This document shows, one piece after another, positions 49,701-59,121 of a stretch of DNA of 64,000 nt; position 1 is the stretch's first letter; every line of letters starts with the position of its first letter. The translations under genes were made by a program, and so were the position numbers. This DNA is from Hofstenia miamia (taxonomy: Eukaryota; Xenacoelomorpha; Acoela). The DNA lies in NCBI GenBank assembly GCA_004352715.1, contig SCFE01000006.1, forward strand, positions 434,037 through 498,036, written 5' to 3'. The notes under the pieces were generated by a model. That model saw only the letters and a list, made by a program, of their open reading frames with translations, was not told the DNA's origin and searched no databases.

Positions 49701-52700
49701 TTCTAATAACCGAAACAAAACCATCAAGAATAACAACAAAACAAATAACTAATAAATTTGCTCGTTATCATATCAGAGATTACGTTTGTATTTGAAGCAT
49801 TATTAGTTTTCTCATCATGAAAATGACAGGAATGCTCGAAGTCAGAAAGAGCATTCCGTCCTTACGATCTGCTCCGATCATTTTTTGTTATCAAATTTAC
49901 AATTTTTATTAGTATATTTTTAGGATAGATCGTTTCTATTGCCGGCCACTTGCTATTTACATGATTATGCATATATGTTACAAGATGTAATTCTCGCAAA
50001 CACAGGATCAGGAAAATTTCCATATTATTTGGCTACACATCTCAAAAATCAGTCTTTCCCGAACAAAGTCTTCTCTTTTGGATTACCAAGTGAAAAAGTC
50101 CAGGATACCTTACTAAAACCTCCCTTCAATAACAATAGTATTCCACATGAAGTTTTAATGTTTATAATTTTTTATTTTTAGACTTGGTGTTTATAAATAA
50201 AAAATTTGCTGAAACAGATATTACTCATAAACAGTTCTCTAAGGTGTCTACAATTATACTCAATGTCAACTGTACTCGTTCAGCTGTTGTGGAACCAATA
50301 CGATATCTTATTGATGAAGGTATGTCTTCGTTTTCTATTGAAACATTCAAATAATTGAAGAATCATACAATTACTGTTAAGACGTTTTAATATAAGAATT
50401 AATGTGACAAAACAAAAAAATGGCATTGCTGTATACATACCTATTTTTAAAATTTACCTGAAAATGTGTGAAAATTATCCTTGTGAATGGAATTTCATCT
50501 CATTCAATTAAATCAAGAATGAAATCGAAAATTAATTTGAGATTCAAAACAAAAAATGCTAAAAGGTAATCTCTCCCTCCCATCCTCATCAGAAAATATT
50601 AATGTAAGGGAACGTTATCAGAATAATTGTTTGCACGTATAATTTGTACTACTTTGATTGTATGTAAATTTAATATTTACGTTTGATGACATCCCGATAT
50701 GCATGATTGTATCATATATTTTTACCATATAACAAAGTAGCAAGCTGTTCAGCATATTTCCTATTGGAAATCATGATATAATTCCTGGCATAGATAAATG
50801 CTTAAAGTCATTCTGAATTAAAATATTTTAAGTTTAAATTTATATATTTTTTCATATTTATCAATATAATCTTAAAAATCATTATATAAATATACATTTG
50901 ACTTGCTTGCAGTAAACTTAGTAGTTTTTAGAGAACGATATAAAATTACATCTAAGCGATTATCTAAACATTCAACAAATGTCAAAATGGACAATTGAAG
51001 AGTATGCTGAAAAACATGTTGCACTTCTTTTAAAATGTTTGTCCCGTGAGTAATTTTTACTACATGTAAAGGACATGCTAACTTTAGTATATTGCTCTGA
51101 GTGTTATACAATAAGCTCAACTACTATACACTCAAATCGGAAATTTAATGTAATTCTTTAGTGGAAAAGAGTGTACATTCAAGTATTTATGAAATTTTAT
51201 AAGTATAAGTAATTGATATTTGACTTTTCTCAGTGTAAACTAGTACTTAAGACTGAATGGTTTCCGAATGTTCCTGAGTTTCTCGAACTGCTAGTTGCAA
51301 TAGTGATTAATTTCATTTAATGTAAGTATATATGCATTCTAGTTCCCATGGTTTCATGACACAAATCAATACGGCTCAACCATTGAAATAGTTTTCGTCC
51401 TTTTTAAAATATATTTTCATGAATTCCTTTGAAGGAAATAATCGCTGCAACTATAATTTATTGCATATGGGGAAATTTTGCAAAAAACAATAATTTTCTT
51501 CACTTTATCCTTTTTTTACAAACTTTATTTTAAGGCAACATCTTATATTATTAATACTATTCCTTTTCTTCACACAACATTATGTTGGTGGGACTTTTCA
51601 GCTCAGCAAAGTTAACAATGTCCAGAAACCTTGAAGGGCTTCCTCAGAACTCTGGTTGTTCCTAACAATGTTGTCTTCCGTACTACCGCCTTCCCTACTT
51701 TGGTAATCCTAGCTCCAAGTACTTCTTATGCATCTTGTATACTGTTTCTACTACTGAAGCTACTAATAGGACTAATTCAACTTTCTTCAACACCCTCTTT
51801 TCTCTTTCCCCTGCAAAATAATTAGCCCCATATAGTCATTTGTAACATATCTACAATGTTTCAGTTTTTTGTGTTTTATGCAGCACGCATTCAATTTTTA
51901 GACTCAAATGTCAGCATAATCAAATCTGCTAATTTTAAATTTTGTATTTTAATATTGAAAACATAGTGTTCACGCTTAATTGCATTCAAGCATCATCTTG
52001 TTTCTTTGTCTCCAACGTATTCTTGGCAACTAGACTACTGCAGTCTTGCAATTCTGATTTATAACCTTTTAAACCTGAATTTGAACATTTTTTGCTAAAA
52101 ATGAATTAAAAGCATAAATCAATCACAGTTTTAAATGAAACAAAAAGGTAAAAAAATTTTGTACGAAATTTTAATTATAACCACATTGACCATCATTGTT
52201 CCCATTCTTTCTTCTTTGTTTACCACTTTGTTTGGTCTCTTTGCTTCAATCAATTGTTTCAGTATCTTGACCTTCTCATTTTCTATGATATTCTGTATGT
52301 TATGCTTATATCATTTATTGTCTGCCAGTTCAAAATCTAGTGTATCATACTTTCTACAATGACTTACTGTTTGTAGTGAATCATGGTGCTCTTCCTTGTC
52401 ATGCTCGAACTTGTACTTATTCTAAGTCAACTTCTCACACTCTGCTATTAGATAATTTATGCATTACACATATTTTTTGCATAGCCTACAGTTGTAATTT
52501 ATCTCACTTTGTCCGTATACATGCTTCTTCAGCCAATGTCCACTGATAACTTACCTCCCCCATACTTTTGTTATTTTTGAGTCATGCCTTCTTCAACCAT
52601 TTTGGGCTTTCTTGTTTGTCACAGTTTTCTATATTTGGATAATATTTATTCCACCTAGCTCTTCCAGTAGAGTATCTCAACACTCGCATAGTACACTTAC

Positions 52701-55700
52701 TTATTACTTTTATTGTGTTCTGTCTATTCAACACAGACTTTTGTAGTACGATCAGTACCTAAAATATGATTATTTTGTATTCCTTCCTCAGTATTACCCT
52801 CATTAACTCAGTCTTTCTCTCACAGTCCCAATATACTCGTTTGATTCAAATTTGTAAATAGGCATGGAGAAAATTCTTTTTAAATGTGGAAAAACGGTTT
52901 GTCCTTTAAAACGGACGCTAGGCTGTTTAACGTTAACCACTTGTTATCTGCTAATAGGGATATACTGCTTAAGATTAAAAAAGCAAAGAAAAAGTTAGAG
53001 ATCCATATAAAGTCTTAAATTTGTATATAGCTCAAATAAAAAAAAAGTGGCCACTTTTAAAATTTGACTGTCATTAGTTTTCATACTAGATGACACTGGT
53101 ACAATTAATAGTTCAAAATATTGCAAAATACTCGAGGAATTTGTAGCATACTCAACCTGCTTATATCCCGATTCATGGATCCTGGAACAAGATGGAGCAA
53201 CCCCTCATACCTCAAAATCGACAAAAGAATATTTACCAAATATGATATTCAAGTTATGCAATGGCAACCGAATTCGCCAGATCTAGTACCCATAGAGAAC
53301 GTGCGGCAGATTTAGAAGGATTTTGTAGAGAAAAATATCCCACAAATCTGAAAGAATTAAAGAACTACATCTTTGAATCGCAACACGAAATAACTCAAGA
53401 AGTTAGAGTTCTTTTAATGGATTCAGTTTCAAGACATTTATCTGCTTGTCACGATTTGCATGGCAAACTTGTCAAATAACTTTGTCATCAGGTTACAAGC
53501 TGAGACAAATATATTTTCAAATATATTTTATAAACCTTTATTTGTGTTTCGTTATAAAAATGTGGCCACTCTTTTTACTTGAGCTATATCTTCAGTTTTT
53601 CTATAGCCTGCTAATAAGGGAACAGATCTGTTTTGATTTGCTTTTATTTAGTTTCTCAAGTCACTCATGTAATTTACACTTCAGTTTCACAACATGCGGC
53701 CGAAAATGAAAAAGTTATTGAGAAAGCACTTGCGCTCCAGCATGACATATTGATCAATCAACCATATGATTATTACGTAAGTTGCTACTGCCTTTTTCAT
53801 TAATTTATTCGCTTTCATTTGTCATTTTTAGATATTACTGAAAATTCTTGTTTCAAATAGCGAATGCCGAGTTACTCAACATTTTTTAAAAGCTATTTCA
53901 TGTGTTATCCAAAAAAATCAACAAAACTTTGATATAGTAATCACTAATCAATCTTAAATTTTTTGTGAGAAACTTGATTATTATAAATATATTTATGTGC
54001 CGCAATTTAAGATATTTACAGTGAGGTTTTGTAATTATTTTAATTGTTGTTATTATTGTTGTTCTGTTGCTGTTGTTGTTGCTAATTGAATTTCAAATAT
54101 TATCGTCAATGGATTGAAATTAAGTCCAACATATAAATATACTATAGATAAGGTTTGAAACTGTCTTTCAGAGTCTATACTTGTATTTTTTAATAATTAT
54201 GGATGGCGATATCGAAAAAAGCCATGGATCTGGGACAGTATCAGACATATGATAAAATATATTTATTTCCATTTTGATACAGATTTGTGAAATTTGGAAT
54301 TGGTTTAGCATCATGTGACTAACTATAAACCACCGAAAATGACATGATAAGCTAATTTAACTGAAATTTGTTATACCTACAGTTAAATGATCTTATTCTA
54401 TCCAAAGTAATTTCAAGCAGATATAGTTAGAGCAAGAATGACTATTTGACTTTCCAACCTAGTTTTTCAAATTTCTCAGAAAATCAAATAACTTTTAAAA
54501 TACAGGTTTTAAACTAAAAATAGCTTCAAAAGTTCTAAACATTAACCTATTTTCTTTATTTTTTACAAGCCGCAATAGATGGAAATTAATAAAAAAAAAC
54601 AAGGAAAATTTACATTTATTGATGATGTCTCAGTGGATAATATGAGAACCTTTACGCTTTAAAAAGACATCTTCTAAATTTTGGTGAAGCTGTCGAACGC
54701 TCTTTCCAACATTGCCCTGGGTATAGAAACAATTTCCCTTCTAATAGCTATTTCCCATAATGTACGAGATTTGTTTGTCTACACTTTTGATTTGAGTTAC
54801 CTTCAAAGGAACAGTCACAAACACTGAGATCCAGCGAACGCGTGGGCCAAGCAATGTCTTCATTGCGTAAGAAGACGCGGTTGGGAAACTTCGTCCTCAA
54901 ATAGTCCATTACACAGTCCATTACTTTATTGGCTTTATAAGCAGTTGCTCCATCTTGTTGGAACTAAATTTTTATCAAAGCTAAATGTTTCTTTTTAAGG
55001 TCAGGGATCAAGAAATCATTCAACATTCTCAGGTAACGCTCCCTGTTCATTGTAACAGTTCATGCATTTTCTTCAAAAAAGTATGACCCAATGACATATG
55101 TTTTGGTTGCTTCACACCACCCAATAATTTTTGCACTATGCAAAGGGCGTTCGTGCAACTCTCGAGGGTTTGAATTCGACCAATAACGAAAATTTTGTTT
55201 ATTGACGAACTCATTGACATAAAAATGAGCTTCATCACTAATCGCAAGAATTGTGTTATCATCCAATAAGTCAATCATTTGTTCTGAAAATGATTTCCAA
55301 TTTTCGTAGTCATGAGACTGAATTTTGTGAACAATGGACATTTTATGGGGATGGAAGTGCAGTTCGTAGCGCAAAATTCTTTTCACTGTGCTTTTAGACA
55401 AGTGAAGATCAGTAGCTTGCTTAGTGACAGGTCGCCGTGGGCTTTTTGTAATCGCTTCACTCCCTCGTGCAACGTTCTCCAGCGTTCTCGCAGACCTTGG
55501 ACGTCCTATAGGTTTACGCTTTAGTGCTGAACCATTTGTTCTGAAGTTATTTAAAGATAGCAATATGGTGTTTTGTGATGGAATTTTTCCTCTTGACAGC
55601 ACATTGAAACGCCTACGAAACTCACGTTGGGTAGCAACACAAGAATCGCCACTCTTAATGTACGTCTCAACTCTCAGCAACGAACGCACGGTACTCACTC

Positions 55701-58700
55701 GACCACGTCTCCATTACAACTGAAACTTCTATCCCTAAGATAGCGCATACCCTAATCCCCAAATCCCTCGTATTTGCGCTAAAGAAAACCGTATATGTAG
55801 ATTGAAACGCAAACAAGTTGTCTTGAATTTCTGACATAATTGTTTATTTGGTAATTAAATCTAAATACTTAAATTCTCAAATTTGTTATTGATACCAAAT
55901 TAAAATTCCAAAATTACTTCCATCTTTCTGGTCTGGCTTTATTTGGAAATGTCGTCCAATGAACTTATATGATTGTACAGCACTTGTTCTTCTCCGCAAG
56001 TAACCAATTCGTGCGATACTATTATTTTAATATCTCCATTGTTTTTGTTTATTCTATTGTAAGGCTTTCATAATAATAATACAAAAATAACAATTGTTGA
56101 ATAATTTATTAAATAATTCATACAGCAATTTTTATTTAGAACATTAACCTGAGTGTTATAATTGAACAACTTCAACTGAATGACTTCCAGTGCTTATAAT
56201 TGTACATTATTCCATATTTTTTATAAACATAAACTATTTTAGCTGGTTCATCATCGCATTAGTGGCGCCTATAAAGGAAATAATGATCTACTCTACAACA
56301 TATGTCCTGACATGGTTAGCAATGGATGCTTCATAGCTGTGTTGTCCAGAAATGTAATTCTCCGTTTTTTCAGTTAATTAACTTAAGTCTACATTTGACA
56401 TTTGAATTTCTCTGGAAAAATTAATTAATTCTTAACATGTTCCATAGATATAATATCGGACCAGGCATTTTGAGATCTCATCCGGATCCAAAACATCAAA
56501 ATCCGAATCCAATTCCGATCCGAATTTTTAATAATTATTGATTTTTGGAAAAGGACTTAAGATATATCCCGATTTTTATTCAAATGCGAATACAGTATTT
56601 CAATACTGTCTTGAGATAGACACCTTCTTCTGTCTGTAATTGTCAAAGCACATGAAGAAATCACATTCTGATTAGGGTTCTGCGTGTTGCGATATTTTTG
56701 CAATGAGGTTTTAACATAACTTTTACGAAAGACTAGACAATGTAACTTTTTATGTTAAAAAATTAAAAACAATGCCATCAGCAAAGTGAAGCTACCAACG
56801 TAATATCAATCAACTCCAACATCTTGATGTTAGTAACAATCATTCGATAGACTACATAGCTCAACCCAAGACCTACTAAAATTACAGTAGATCTTGCTAA
56901 ACCCCAATGATCCTGAAATAATTTTCTTTAGAAAGGTTCTTCAATCAGAAAATTATGTTAACATTTTCAATTAAGCAAATATACAATGCAATATTCAATA
57001 TCAAACCAATAAAACTCGAGTTGACTCGACCCGACTCGAGATCTGTTAATGCTCAAATTCGAATGCTCGCAGAGCCCTAATTTTGATTTGCCCAACGGTG
57101 ATTGTGTTGAAAGTTGTTTTGCGAAAACTCCATTACATTTTTTTTCCTATTTCGAAGCTTTTGTAATAATGACATTTCTAAAATTCAAAATTTGAGATAT
57201 ACTTGTACAAAAAGGTGATTCAATAATTTAAAAAATTTTAAAAAGCTTCCTAATTTCATAAATAATAAATGGCAATGTGCCCTATCTTCATAATCTACAG
57301 TAAGTTTAAAGTAAAAATTGCCTCATATGCGCAATAGGTCATTTTTCCAAATAATGATTCCATCTAAGCATGCAACAATAACATTATGTCATTCAATATA
57401 TATATATATATATATATTAAACAGCTAGATATTTGTTAACAGAAATGATATCAAACATAGTGACTGATTAAAAACTTTTAGAGGGAACTGCAAGATGACC
57501 TAAATGTATAAAACAAATTTTAAATTACATAAATCATATTAAATTAATTAATGCATTATTATTATTGTACATGTATTAAGGACTATAATAATCACGAACA
57601 TTCTAAAGACTAAAATTAGCTTGGGATTGTGAATTGGTTGTAGTACATTTTACATTATATTTTTTAATAGAAGAGCATCCCAAATTAAATCAAATTCATA
57701 TTGTCACACTTTTTTGCAGCTCTTGCAACGAATAAAGCATTTTATTTTCTTCTCCGTGTTTTCTTCTTTGACTTACATAGTAAAGGAAAATTACCAAAAT
57801 TCTGCTCTTCCATTTGCAAGTTTCATACAAAGAAATAAATCTGGCGGCTTTAGAGAATAAAATACAAAGAGCCATTTTTAGCATTTATATGGGGAAAATC
57901 GCCAATTTGTTCAATTATGCTAATAAAACCCCAAATTCAGGATATATGTGCTCTTGTATTATAAAATCAATATTGGATCAATGAAAAAAATTTCTTCACA
58001 GCTTACAAGAACTGTGGTTTTGATTTTAATTGCTTTATGCACATGTGTCATTAGCTAAGTAGTGATTTTTGCATTAATCTAGTGTTTGAAAGTGTCAATA
58101 AAGTTCTGTGCCTATACATTTTTTCATTATGTAAACAATATTGTTGAATAATGAAAAAGAGTTGTTTTACAAAAATGGACCATAATATTTTCTTATATAT
58201 TGACAAAGGCCTAAAATCGAACAAAGTGCTAAATATAAATAAAAAGTGACATTTCACCTAGTGCAGAGTATATATATATATATNNNNNNNNNNNNNNNNN
58301 NNNNNNNNNNNNNNNNNNNNNNNNNNNNNNNNNNNNNNNNNNNNNNNNNNNNNNNNNNNNNNNNNNNNNNNNNNNNNNNNNNNNNNNNNNNNNNNNTATA
58401 TATATATCCATTGTTCCTTGTTTAGATGGTATCATTATATGAAAAGATTGTAAATGATGAAATTAGGGCATATTGTCATTACAATCTAAGGAATTAGCAA
58501 GCTTTTTGAATATAATAATAGTATCATACAATAATGATACACCTTTCTGTAAACTATACAAAAATCTTCATTTTTGAATTTTTGTCACATAGGGCGCTTT
58601 TCCAAAAGAGGGAACATTATATTTACTTATTAAATCTACTGAGGTCATTATCACTCAATAATAAGGTTCAGGTATTAACAGGTACAAACCTAAATTACAA

Positions 58701-58860
58701 GGATAGCGTTCGGGTCACTTATACTAAAAATTTTAGTTTCTGTCTGCACTGTGATATGTGCTATCTTCTTTTAACACATTCTTAGATATTAGATAGAGAT
58801 ATATTAATAAACTAGTTGTTCCCTATTCCTAAACTGATTTCATGATTTTTTAACTGCTAG

Positions 58861-58893
<33 letters not shown>

Positions 58894-59085
58894 NNNNNNN
58901 NNNNNNNNNNNNNNNNNNNNNNNNNNNNNNNNNNNNNNNNNNNNNNNNNNNNNNNNNNNNNNNNNNNNNNNNNNNNNNNNNNNNNNNNNNNNNNNNNNNN
59001 NNNNNNNNNNNNNNNNNNNNNNNNNNNNNNNNNNNNNNNNNNNNNNNNNNNNNNNNNNNNNNNNNNNNNNNNNNNNNNNNNNNNT

Positions 59086-59121
<36 letters not shown>

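Noticed and set aside
51631-52546. Three plus-strand frames of 64-75 codons
   Set aside because: They are shadows of the degraded retroelement that reads correctly on the minus strand.
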